DNA from: Ignavibacteriales bacterium
GTDB taxonomy: Bacteria; Bacteroidota; Ignavibacteria; Ignavibacteriales; SURF-24
Direction of reading: 5' to 3'
Length of the DNA: 64,000 bases
Assembly: GCA_026390815.1 (NCBI GenBank)
Contig: JAPLFH010000047.1
Location: 22,668 to 86,667 of the forward strand
Positions 56,235-63,870 of the stretch are shown here, one piece after another. Under the pieces are notes generated by a model that worked only from the letters and a program-made list of their open reading frames with translations, was not told the DNA's origin and did not search any database. A program made the position numbers and the translations under genes. Every line of letters starts with the position of its first letter. Positions within the stretch are counted from its first letter, which is position 1.

Positions 56235-57173
56235 ATGAAAAAATACCGGTGCATTAGTTTAGTCTTAATTTTAATTCTCTTTACGGGTAAAATTTTCAGC
56301 CAAAATACTTTTGAGTTTTTAAGAATGGATATGAGTCCGCGTGCTGCTGCATTAGCCGGAAGCTTTGTTTCTAATTCGGATGATCCTAATGTAATGTTCT
56401 ACAATCCTGCGGGAATAAACTCTTTAGAGGGAATGCCGGTTTCATTTTCTTTTGTAAAACACTTATTGGATATTAATCTTGCAAGTCTTGCACTCTCCAG
56501 GGAAATTGAAGGGCTTGGTAGATTTTCTGCAGGGATTGAATATATCAGCTATGGCTCCTTCCAGGGTTATACAGAAGATGCAGTTAAGACAAACGAATTT
56601 GGCGCTGGTGAAGTAGCTTTTGTTTTGGGTTATGGAAATAAGTTAGATGAAAATTTCTATTATGGTGCTAATGCAAAATTTATTTATTCGGGAATCGAAA
56701 AGTATTATTCCACCGCAATTGGAGTTGATGTTGGTTTACAATATATAATTCCTAACCAATTATTAAACTTTGGATTTTCAATTCTTAATATTGGATCGCA
56801 ACTAACTTCTTATATTAATGCAAAAGAGAATTTACCGCTTGATATAAGAGTAGGTGTATCGAAAAGATTAGAAAGGCTACCAGTAAGGTTGTATTTAAGC
56901 ATCAACAGGTTGAATGACGATCAGGATAAATTTTTTGATAGATTTAAAGCATTTACAATTGGCACTGAGTTTAATTTAAGCAAAGTATTACGTTTGCGTT
57001 TAGGTTTTGATAATGAAAAAAGAAAAGATCTTAAGATTGGTACAACTGCCGGTTTAGCAGGTTTTCATGTTGGAGTTGGAGCAGTTATCAGCGGTTACAA
57101 TTTTGATTATTCTTATTCTTCACTTGGTCCAGTAGGTTCACTTAATAGAGTTGGAATTACAACTGTTTTTTAG
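56235..57173 (+). CDS. porQ: Type IX secretion system protein PorQ-like (PorV/PorQ family barrel)
   Basis: ATG 56235 is chosen because AGGAG lies 6 nt upstream; the frame also opens at TTG 56223. The 312-residue protein has a signal peptide ending KIFSQ. Next come the PorV/PorQ opening TFEFLRMDMSPRAAALAGSFVSNSDDPNVMFYNPAGI and a membrane beta-barrel of FadL-like kind with alternating glycine/aromatic strands (LNFGFSILNIGSQ, GFHVGVGAVISGYNFDYSYS). PorQ works with PorU and PorZ at the outer-membrane attachment step of T9SS cargo. This agrees with the sorting-domain proteins in this window. PorV-like relatives are a possible alternative. Confidence 0.8.
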   Translation: MKKYRCISLVLILILFTGKIFSQNTFEFLRMDMSPRAAALAGSFVSNSDDPNVMFYNPAGINSLEGMPVSFSFVKHLLDINLASLALSREIEGLGRFSAGIEYISYGSFQGYTEDAVKTNEFGAGEVAFVLGYGNKLDENFYYGANAKFIYSGIEKYYSTAIGVDVGLQYIIPNQLLNFGFSILNIGSQLTSYINAKENLPLDIRVGVSKRLERLPVRLYLSINRLNDDQDKFFDRFKAFTIGTEFNLSKVLRLRLGFDNEKRKDLKIGTTAGLAGFHVGVGAVISGYNFDYSYSSLGPVGSLNRVGITTVF

Positions 57174-57180
57174 TGTAAAA

Positions 57181-57207
57181 TAATTGATGTTTGATGGTTG
57201 ATGGAAA
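57181..57207. repeat. Extragenic TTGATGTTTGATGG word repeat
   Basis: A short word repeat (TTGATGTTTGATGGTTGATG) follows the porQ stop. It has the same style as the block at 24393 read on the other strand (CATCAACCATC). Confidence 0.45.
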
Positions 57208-57251
57208 AATATTCTATATTCTTAAATTCATTTTTTTTTCAACAATTAACT

Positions 57252-58391
57252 TCATTTTCCAAAAGGTTTTTCTAAATATCTTTTTGCACTGTCATGTGAA
57301 CTCGAATAGTCGCGCATTTCTAAGCATTCATTGTAATATGAAACTGCTTTATCACGTTGCCCGATTTGATCATTGAGCATTCCCAAATATAAAGTTGCGT
57401 TTATTCTAAATCCCGATTCCTCGTCTTTGTCTATTTTTTTCGAAATGTCTGCGCATTCTTTAAAAAAAACTATTGCTGAATCTGTATTTCCAACCATTTT
57501 TTTGTAGTAGCCAAGATAATAAGTTGCTTCTCTTTTTGAAAGATCATTATAACCAAAATATTTTTTAACGCATTTATCATAAACATCAGAAAAAATTTGG
57601 TTGGCTTTTGTGTAATCGCCTAATCGTACAGAAATTCTTCCAACATAACGTTTGAACAGAGGATTATCCGGAAACTCGCTCGACAATTGGTTCGCATATT
57701 CCAAAGCTTTTTGGTTATCGTTTTCATAATGATAATAAAGAGTCATTAGAAAATATTTGGATTCAATCCTTGCATACTTTCCTTTCTCGGCTACAAGAGT
57801 CAATTCTTTTATCCCTTTTTCTTTATCACCTTTAGGAAAAAAGATCATCAATGGTTTGATGATTGGAAAATCTTCCGGAATAACTGCCGCGTAATAATTA
57901 TAAATACCAAAACCAAGCTGCACATCAATATTATTTGGATCAAGTTTGGATGCTCTTTGCACAATCGGAATTGCTTCGCGTCCATCATCGGCTGCCTTAA
58001 TCCAGCTTTCTCTTATTGCACGCAGTCGCCCTCTAAAACCAATTGAACCCCCTTTGAAAAACAGGGCATCAACATTGTCCGGATACTTCTTTAGAATTTC
58101 ATCACATAAGAAGATTTCATCTTCAAGTTTTGCAAAGAAAATGTCATCATAACTTTCGTTATTAAGATCAAGAAGAATTTTCCACCAATCTATCATTGCA
58201 AGGAAAAATTTCCCAGCAGGGTGTTGGGGATAATCTGCGATAAGTTCTTTAAAAGTTTTATCTGCTTCATCAAAATTGATGTTGTAAATTTCCTTAATCC
58301 CTTTATCCACAATGGAATCGAATTGTTTTGACTGAGCAAAAGAACTTGTGAAAGCTATTATCAAAAAAAAGTATGTGAATTTATTTCTCAA
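57252..58391 (-). CDS. Exported tetratricopeptide-repeat protein
   Basis: The 379-residue protein has a signal peptide (MRNKFTYFFLIIAFTSSFAQ). TPR-like helical pairs run over its whole length, for example IYNINFDEADKTFKELIADY, NQKALEYANQLSSEFPDNPL, RLGDYTKANQIFSDVYDKCV and QIGQRDKAVSYYNECLEMRD. No enzymatic domain is present. It should act as a periplasmic or outer-membrane-associated scaffold; partner unknown. It is downstream of glyS on the same strand but separated by a terminator and a repeat. Confidence 0.85.
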   Translation of the reverse strand: MRNKFTYFFLIIAFTSSFAQSKQFDSIVDKGIKEIYNINFDEADKTFKELIADYPQHPAGKFFLAMIDWWKILLDLNNESYDDIFFAKLEDEIFLCDEILKKYPDNVDALFFKGGSIGFRGRLRAIRESWIKAADDGREAIPIVQRASKLDPNNIDVQLGFGIYNYYAAVIPEDFPIIKPLMIFFPKGDKEKGIKELTLVAEKGKYARIESKYFLMTLYYHYENDNQKALEYANQLSSEFPDNPLFKRYVGRISVRLGDYTKANQIFSDVYDKCVKKYFGYNDLSKREATYYLGYYKKMVGNTDSAIVFFKECADISKKIDKDEESGFRINATLYLGMLNDQIGQRDKAVSYYNECLEMRDYSSSHDSAKRYLEKPFGK

Positions 58392-58407
58392 TCTTTCTCC
58401 AAAATAA

Positions 58408-58440
58408 AAAACCTGATTTGTGTAAAAAAACCAGGTTTAT
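58408..58440 (-). terminator. Terminator between glyS and the TPR gene
   Basis: A 7-bp stem AAACCTG/CAGGTTT (58409-58415 with 58432-58438) with a long loop has T-rich runs on both sides. On the minus strand it would end glyS transcripts. Confidence 0.55.
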
Positions 58441-58441
58441 T

Positions 58442-58486
58442 TTTCTTTGCGATCTCTGCGCTAACTCAGCGTACTTTGCGGTTAAG
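58442..58486. repeat. Extragenic CTTTGCG-type repeat
   Basis: The words CTTTGCGATCTCTGCGCTAA, CTCAGCGTACTTTGCGGTTA form an imperfect tandem of CTTTGCG units. This type of extragenic repeat is found in many Bacteroidota-related genomes, as far as I recall. Non-coding. Confidence 0.7.
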
Positions 58487-58501
58487 TTTTTTCTTGCCAC
58501 T

Positions 58502-60025
58502 TTAAAGTGATTTATATTTTAATTTTTCAAGCAAGTAATTCAAGAGTGAATTGATTGCAATTCTTTCCTGCAGCATAGTATCTCGTTCTCTGATAGTTAC
58601 GGTTTGATCTTCAAGTGTTTGCGTATCAATCGTAATAGCAAACGGAGTTCCTACTTCATCCATCCTTCTGTATCTTCTTCCAATCGCTCCTTTATCATCA
58701 TAAAAAACTCTTAAGAATGGACGCAGATCGGCTTCAATTTTATGTGCTATCTCCGGCATCCCATCTTTGTTAACTAATGGAAGGATTGCAGTTTTTATTG
58801 GTGCTAACCGTGGATGAAATTTTAAAACTGATCGCATTTCATCATTTACCATTTCTTCATAATAAGCATCAACCAAAAACGCCATAAATGAACGGCTTGC
58901 GCCCGCAGATGTTTCTATAATAAATGGGATGAACTTTTCTTTTGCTTCTTCATCAAAATATTTTAATGATTTACCGGAAAATTCCTGGTGTCTGCTCAGG
59001 TCAAAATCAGTCCGGTTATGAATTCCCTCAATCTCACCCCAGCCAAAAGGAAAGAGATATTCAATGTCAGTTGCTTCTTTTGCATAATGCGCAAGCTTAT
59101 CTTTTGGATGATCGTGAAAACGAAGTTTTTCAGGATTCATTCCAAGTGATTTAAACCAACTGATTCTTGTTTCTTTCCATTGATCATACCACTTTTTATC
59201 ATCAACAGGTTTAACAAAAAACTGCATTTCCATTTGTTCAAACTCGCGTGTACGGAAAAGGAAATTCTTTGTGTTAATTTCATTCCTGAACGCTTTACCA
59301 ATTTGTGCAATTCCGAAAGGAAGTTTTTGCCTGCTTGAACCCTGAACATTCAAAAAGTTCACAAAAATTCCCTGCGCAGTTTCAGGACGAAGATAAACAA
59401 CAGATCCACTTTCTTCAACCGGACCGATGAAGGTCTTAAACATTAAATTGAATTGACGTGCAGATGTAAAGGTGCCAGCATTGCCACATTGTGGGCAGTT
59501 TAATTTAGAAAGCATTGTTGTAGTTAATTCTTTATCCTCTAAAATTGAATTGAATTTTTCATTCAACGAAAGTGAATCATCAACTAAAAAGTGGTTTAAC
59601 TCTCCTGCAAGATTTTGATCATCTTTTAAAGCATCAGATAATTCTTTAATTACTTTTTCTTTTTTCTTATCGGCTATTCCTTCAGCTAAAGTATCAAGAC
59701 GGAAGCGGGCTTTGCACTGTTTGCAATCTACCATCGGATCTGTAAAGTTTTCAACATGCCCAGAAGCTTCCCAAACACGCGGGTGCATAAGAATGGATGC
59801 ATCAATTCCTTCCACATCCTCACGGTATGTCATTGCTTTCCACCATTCTTCTTTAATATTTTTCAGCAATTCCACACCCAAAGGACCGTAATCCCAACAA
59901 CCGTTTAATCCTCCATAAATCTCGCTTGATTGGAAAACAAATCCTTTCCGTTTTGCAAGAGAAACTATTTTATCAAGAACATCATTCTTTGATTTGTTCT
60001 GCTTTTCGATTTTAAAATCCTCCAT
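58502..60025 (-). CDS. glyS: Glycyl-tRNA synthetase (dimeric class II type)
   Basis: The 507-residue enzyme has the N-terminal family sequence FVFQSSEIYGGLNGCWDYGPLG. Paired cysteine motifs (CKQCKARF and CPQCGNAG) may bind zinc. Motif 2 is around IGKAFRNEINTKNFLFRTREFEQME, and motif 3 and the anticodon domain follow (GASRSFMAFLVDAYYEE, KTAILPLV). It charges tRNA-Gly. This is the alpha2, eukaryote-like GlyRS rather than the alpha2beta2 enzyme. An insertion of about 70 charged residues (residues 130-180) lies between the cysteine pairs. Confidence 0.95.
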   Translation of the reverse strand: MEDFKIEKQNKSKNDVLDKIVSLAKRKGFVFQSSEIYGGLNGCWDYGPLGVELLKNIKEEWWKAMTYREDVEGIDASILMHPRVWEASGHVENFTDPMVDCKQCKARFRLDTLAEGIADKKKEKVIKELSDALKDDQNLAGELNHFLVDDSLSLNEKFNSILEDKELTTTMLSKLNCPQCGNAGTFTSARQFNLMFKTFIGPVEESGSVVYLRPETAQGIFVNFLNVQGSSRQKLPFGIAQIGKAFRNEINTKNFLFRTREFEQMEMQFFVKPVDDKKWYDQWKETRISWFKSLGMNPEKLRFHDHPKDKLAHYAKEATDIEYLFPFGWGEIEGIHNRTDFDLSRHQEFSGKSLKYFDEEAKEKFIPFIIETSAGASRSFMAFLVDAYYEEMVNDEMRSVLKFHPRLAPIKTAILPLVNKDGMPEIAHKIEADLRPFLRVFYDDKGAIGRRYRRMDEVGTPFAITIDTQTLEDQTVTIRERDTMLQERIAINSLLNYLLEKLKYKSL

Positions 60026-60223
60026 AATTTAGTGGAATAAATATAACAAAAATAATTTTTATGTTTTGAACTTTTAACATTGCCATAAGGTTAAGCAACC
60101 AAATCTATTTAACAGGATTGACTAATTCTTTCAAATTGAAGAGATACTTTTTATAGAATGTTAGCTAAAAAAAGTTTATATTTTACACAACCAATCATTA
60201 TAAAATCTATTAAGAGGGAACAT

Positions 60224-60703
60224 ATGCAAAAAAATATTTATAGCAAGGTATTCAAGTTTTTATTTGTACTAGTAGTTGGTATTTATCTTACTACCTTTTT
60301 GGGGTGTAAAAAAGAACCTGAGAAGCCAGTGGAAAAACCAACGCAGGTAGCACCTGTTGTAGAAGAACCAAAACCAGTTGAAGAACCAAAAGTTGTTTAC
60401 CCTGATTTAGTTGGAAAGTGGACCGGAGTTTTTGATAGCCGGGCTACTACATTGGAGATAATAAAACAGGATAGCGTTGAATTTAGTGGAAAGATTACTA
60501 TCAGATATAAAGAAATAATCAACCAAGAATTAAATGGTAAATTGAATCTAGAGAAGATGAAAGTCTCAATGAAAGATCTGCTACACAGTAGATATATGGG
60601 TGTATACTCAGCTAAAGTATCAGAGGACTTTAAAAAGCTTACCGGTACATTTACTATGAATGCTGACAAAAAGAATTATTCTTTTAGTTTAACAAAGAAA
60701 TAA
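60224..60703 (+). CDS. Small lipoprotein with Pro/Glu-rich linker
   Basis: ATG 60224 is chosen because GAGGGAA lies about 5 nt upstream and it gives a lipoprotein signal (MQKNIYSKVFKFLFVLVVGI, lipobox TTFLGC). The frame could open at 60158 but without a ribosome site. The linker KKEPEKPVEKPTQVAPVVEE is proline-rich, and the C-terminal 100 residues form a beta-rich domain (DLVGKWTGVFDSRATTLEI, YKEIINQELNGKLNL, KKLTGTFTMNADKKNYSFSL) reminiscent of lipocalin-like folds. No family is assigned. It is 24 bp upstream of the next lipoprotein, so likely the first gene of a three-gene unit. Confidence 0.75.
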   Translation: MQKNIYSKVFKFLFVLVVGIYLTTFLGCKKEPEKPVEKPTQVAPVVEEPKPVEEPKVVYPDLVGKWTGVFDSRATTLEIIKQDSVEFSGKITIRYKEIINQELNGKLNLEKMKVSMKDLLHSRYMGVYSAKVSEDFKKLTGTFTMNADKKNYSFSLTKK

Positions 60704-60727
60704 AATTACTAACAAAAAAGGTTAAAT

Positions 60728-61483
60728 ATGAAAAAGCAAATATTAATTCCAATAATTTTACTTGTTGGATTTCTGTTCTATTCATGTACGGATACTACAA
60801 CAAACAATCCGGAAACACCAACTACTGGCAGTATTTACGTTACTTCAATTCCTACAGGCGCTCAAATTTGGATCAACAATCAAAACAAGGGGAATACTCC
60901 GGATAGCGTAGTTAGTTTAACAGCCGGTTTATATCAAGTAACTTTAAAACTTGATGGTTATAAAGATACTACAGTTTCTGTAACAGTTATTGCCGGGCAA
61001 AAAGCAACTAAAAATGTTGTATTAACAATAAGTCTTGTAACGGTTTCATTTGGTCCCGTTAGAATTTGGGAAACAACAGGTACCAACGCCAACCAACCAA
61101 GCGGTTTAGTATTATCAACAGGTGAAGCATTTGGCATAAGTAGTACTAATAAAGATAAAGTTGATTTGTATTATTACACCAATTCTTCATTTACCGTTCA
61201 CGAATTGAGAAGTGCTAATAATGGTACTAGTTTAACTCGCAGTACTTACTTTAAATTGGGTAATTCAACAAACTTGAACGATAAACTTGCATCACCTGCG
61301 AAAGATGGAACTTGGGATAATAAAATGTCTGACTTACTTGGGAATTACGTGTTTTTATATGATCAAGATAAACATTATTCCAAAATAATAATTACTTCTA
61401 TTGGAGGTGGAACTATTGGCGTTCCTGCTTGGGTAGAAGTTCAGTGGATATATAACCAAACCGTTGATGATAAAAGATTTTAA
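60728..61483 (+). CDS. PEGA-domain lipoprotein with unknown C-terminal domain (copy A)
   Basis: The 251-residue protein has the lipobox LFYSC after MKKQILIPIILLVGF. One PEGA module spans about residues 36-100 (GSIYVTSIPTGAQIWINNQN, then PDSVVSLTAGLYQVTLKLDG). A C-terminal region of about 140 residues (VSFGPVRIWETTG to VDDKRF) is shared with the next gene and not recognised; it is beta-rich with aromatic residues (DLYYYTNSSFTVHELRS). It is preceded by an RBS-poor A-rich leader. Surface or periplasmic anchoring is inferred from the lipobox. Confidence 0.82.
   Translation: MKKQILIPIILLVGFLFYSCTDTTTNNPETPTTGSIYVTSIPTGAQIWINNQNKGNTPDSVVSLTAGLYQVTLKLDGYKDTTVSVTVIAGQKATKNVVLTISLVTVSFGPVRIWETTGTNANQPSGLVLSTGEAFGISSTNKDKVDLYYYTNSSFTVHELRSANNGTSLTRSTYFKLGNSTNLNDKLASPAKDGTWDNKMSDLLGNYVFLYDQDKHYSKIIITSIGGGTIGVPAWVEVQWIYNQTVDDKRF
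60830..61075 (+). repeat. 246-bp near-identical duplication, copy A
   Basis: This block encodes the PEGA module of the first lipoprotein and matches 62068-62313 with only about a dozen mismatches by eye, many of them at synonymous positions. It is the best-conserved repeat in the window. Confidence 0.9.
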
Positions 61484-61501
61484 AATTTATAGATAAATTT
61501 A

Positions 61502-61527
61502 TAAGCCGTGAAGAGATTCACGGCTTA
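61502..61527 (+). terminator. Hairpin terminator after the first PEGA lipoprotein
   Basis: An 11-bp perfect stem TAAGCCGTGAA/TTCACGGCTTA (61502-61512 with 61517-61527) with a GAGA loop; only a weak T-run (CATTTC) follows, so it may be leaky and let transcription enter the next gene. Confidence 0.6.
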
Positions 61528-61548
61528 CATTTCAACTGGTGTTCAAGA

Positions 61549-62694
61549 ATGATGAAACTAATAATTTACGTTTCAATACTTTCATTATCCTTTTTGATAA
61601 TAAGTTGTAAAGAAAAAGTTATTGAGGTACATGAAGCTTTACCGAATGGTTCTATTTTTTTTGATTCAAGACCTCAAGGAACTCAAATATTTTTGCAAGA
61701 CACATTTACTAGTAAAGTAACCCCTGATAGTATCACAAACTTATCGCCAGATTCTTATGACGTAAAATTTAAATATAAAAATCTAGAAATGAATTTATCT
61801 GTAAGTGTAAAAGCGGGTTTAAAGTCAACAGCCTATGTTGATTTTAATTCGGATTTGGGTAAAATCTTTGTCAATTCTGATCCATTGGGAGCAGAAATAT
61901 TATTAAATGACAGTACGACTGGTAAAGTAACCCCTGATACTCTTAATTATTTAATTGAGGGGAATTACAAAGTTACTCTAAAACTTCAAGGACAACATGA
62001 TTTTTCACGTTTTGTAGATGTAAATAGAAATAAAATAACAAACATCTACTTTAATTTTTTACCAAGTAGCATTTATGTTACTTCTATTCCTGCAGGCGCT
62101 CAAATTTGGATCAACAATCAAAACAAAGGGAATACCCCGGATAGCGTAGTTAGTTTAACAGCCGGTTCATATCAAGTAACTTTAAAACTTGATGGTTATA
62201 AAGATACTATAGTTTCTGTAACAGTTATTGCCGGGCAAAAAGCAACTAAAAATGTTGTATTAACAATAAGTCTTGTAACGGTTTCATTTGGTCCCGTTAG
62301 ACTTTGGGAAACATATGGTACAGGTGCAGACAAACCAAGTGGATTACAACTATCAACCGGAGCAACAGCTTCCAGCTCAAGTGCGATAATAGATATTTTC
62401 TATTATACCAATTCAACTTTTTCTGTGCACGAAGTTAGAAGTTCTGCTACACGTAATACATTTTTCAAAGTTGGGGCAAACACTAATTTGACTGATAATG
62501 TTAGTTCTTCAACCAAAGATGGTAACTGGAGTACTACTATGACAGATACAGAAACTAATTATGTCTTTGTATATGATGCTGACCATCATTATTCCAAGAT
62601 AAAAATTGTTGCAGTAAGTAGTATTGTCGAGTCACCGGCATGGATTGAAATTCAAGGGATTTACAACAAGACTGTTGATGATAAACGTTTCTAA
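61549..62694 (+). CDS. Triple-PEGA lipoprotein with unknown C-terminal domain (copy B)
   Basis: The 381-residue protein has a lipoprotein signal (MMKLIIYVSILSLSFLIISC) and three PEGA modules at about residues 33-98 (GSIFFDSRPQGTQIFLQDT), 104-172 (KIFVNSDPLGAEILLNDST) and 173-240 (SSIYVTSIPAGAQIWINNQN). The third module is almost identical to that of copy A. The C-terminal domain parallels copy A (RLWETYGTGADKPSGLQLST, IDIFYYTNSTFSVHEVRS, and the same KTVDDKRF ending). It appears to have arisen by duplication with added PEGA units. Function unknown. Confidence 0.85.
   Translation: MMKLIIYVSILSLSFLIISCKEKVIEVHEALPNGSIFFDSRPQGTQIFLQDTFTSKVTPDSITNLSPDSYDVKFKYKNLEMNLSVSVKAGLKSTAYVDFNSDLGKIFVNSDPLGAEILLNDSTTGKVTPDTLNYLIEGNYKVTLKLQGQHDFSRFVDVNRNKITNIYFNFLPSSIYVTSIPAGAQIWINNQNKGNTPDSVVSLTAGSYQVTLKLDGYKDTIVSVTVIAGQKATKNVVLTISLVTVSFGPVRLWETYGTGADKPSGLQLSTGATASSSSAIIDIFYYTNSTFSVHEVRSSATRNTFFKVGANTNLTDNVSSSTKDGNWSTTMTDTETNYVFVYDADHHYSKIKIVAVSSIVESPAWIEIQGIYNKTVDDKRF
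62068..62313 (+). repeat. 246-bp near-identical duplication, copy B
   Basis: Pairs with 60830-61075 at constant offset 1238. Flanking sequence drifts apart quickly on both sides, giving a sharply bounded block that suggests recent duplication or gene conversion. Confidence 0.9.
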
Positions 62695-62716
62695 AATTAT
62701 TTTTGATATTTTAATT

Positions 62717-62745
62717 AAGGCTGTCCAATCGGGCAGCCTTTTTTG
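62717..62745 (+). terminator. Intrinsic terminator after the triple-PEGA gene
   Basis: A 10-bp stem AAGGCTGTCC/GGGCAGCCTT (62717-62726 with 62731-62740, one G-T pair) with loop AATC and a following TTTTG run closes the lipoprotein unit. Confidence 0.85.
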
Positions 62746-62866
62746 TTTAGTTGATGAAGATATGTTGAAGATTGAAATCCACTAAAAAATCTTTATATTA
62801 ATCTCAAGATTTGAAGACTAGTAATTTTCCAGTGTTCATTCAACTGCTATTAATACAAGGTTAACA

Positions 62867-63595
62867 TTGAAAGAAGAATACTATAAATGGAATTCAATGT
62901 ACTTAAGCAGGGATTTCGAAATGCTTGTATTTGGGTATGGAGGATTTCCTGTAATTTTATTCCCATCGGCAAAAGGAAGATATTATCAAAACAAAGACTT
63001 TGGTTTGATTGATTCAATCTCTCTTCTGATAGACGCAGGTGTATTTAAGATTTATTGCCCAGATGGAATTGATAGTGATAGTTGGTTCAACCATTCTATT
63101 CATCCATCCGATAGAGTTAAAACCCATAATGGTTACGAGAATTTAATTCTTTATGATGTAATTGCTTTTGCGGAGCATGAAACCGGTTACAAAAAAGTTT
63201 TGCTTGCCGGTTGCGGATTTGGTGGTTACCATGCGGCAAATATCGCATTCCGCCATCCTGATTTGGTTAATTCTCTTGTTTGCATCGGAAGTTCATTCGA
63301 TATAAAACAATTTATTTTTGGTTACTATGATGAAAATTGCTATTTCAATAATCCACCCGACTATTTACCCAACTTGAATGATCCTTGGAACCTCGATAAA
63401 ATTAAAAATATGGAAATTATCCTTGGTACTGGTGAGTGGGATGAAAATTTAAATGAAAACTATCGCCTATCTGGCATTCTTAAAGAAAAGGAGATTCCAC
63501 ATTGGTTGGATGTTCGTCTACAAACCGGTGGTGATTGGCATTGGTGGAAACAAATGTTTCTGTTTTATTTAGAAAGGATGAAAGAAAAGATTTAA
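62867..63595 (+). CDS. Esterase-like alpha/beta-hydrolase, nucleophile serine replaced by glycine
   Basis: The frame starts with TTG at 62867 (MKEEYYKWNSMYLSRDFEML); this N-terminus fits the esterase family better than the ATG ten codons later. The 242 residues follow the layout of the bacterial esterase family: YGGFPVILFPSAKGRYYQN, the nucleophile elbow LLAGCGFGGYHAANIAFRHP near residue 115, the acid region LGTGEWDEN and the histidine region GGDWHWWKQMF. The elbow normally reads GCSxGxYHA, but here residue 117 is glycine, so the standard Ser triad is incomplete. Cys116 is at the neighbouring position and may or may not substitute. Function uncertain. Confidence 0.8.
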   Translation: MKEEYYKWNSMYLSRDFEMLVFGYGGFPVILFPSAKGRYYQNKDFGLIDSISLLIDAGVFKIYCPDGIDSDSWFNHSIHPSDRVKTHNGYENLILYDVIAFAEHETGYKKVLLAGCGFGGYHAANIAFRHPDLVNSLVCIGSSFDIKQFIFGYYDENCYFNNPPDYLPNLNDPWNLDKIKNMEIILGTGEWDENLNENYRLSGILKEKEIPHWLDVRLQTGGDWHWWKQMFLFYLERMKEKI

Positions 63596-63870
63596 CTGCT
63601 TGATTAGCAGACTTTTTATTTTTACTTGCTCAGGATTTAACTTTCCATATTTTTCTTCCGCAACATTTAAAAGCATTAAAGATTGATAAATATAATTTGG
63701 CAGCAATAATTTATTACCTTTAAATTTTTTCAAAGCGTTAATGTGCTGTTTAATTGTTTCAATATCGCCGCGGTCAATTGGACCCGATAATGATTTTGCC
63801 ACTCCATTCTTACCTGCATTTCTAACTGTGGTTTCAATTATTGGTTTCATCAATTCAAAACTAGTATAAC
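63569..63870 (-). pseudogene. 3' remnant of a DUF2520 (ProC/6PGDH-like) gene truncated by an insertion
   Basis: The minus frame gives IIETTVRNAGKNGVAKSLSG, then PIDRGDIETIKQHINALKKF and a helical tail, which resembles the C-terminal domain of Rossmann-like DUF2520 proteins (ALTGPxxRGD region). The N-terminal Rossmann domain is missing: upstream of about 63870 the frame runs into the start of an IS630-like element, whose end is read as MDDYFFWTYLLLFFSEVNIT. The exact junction lies in about 63860-63880. Non-functional copy is likely. It overlaps the esterase 3' end by 27 bp. Confidence 0.65.

Noticed and set aside
60830..62313. Insertion sequence as source of the duplicated 246-bp block
   Set aside because: Both copies lie fully inside PEGA-coding sequence, with no transposase or terminal inverted repeats.
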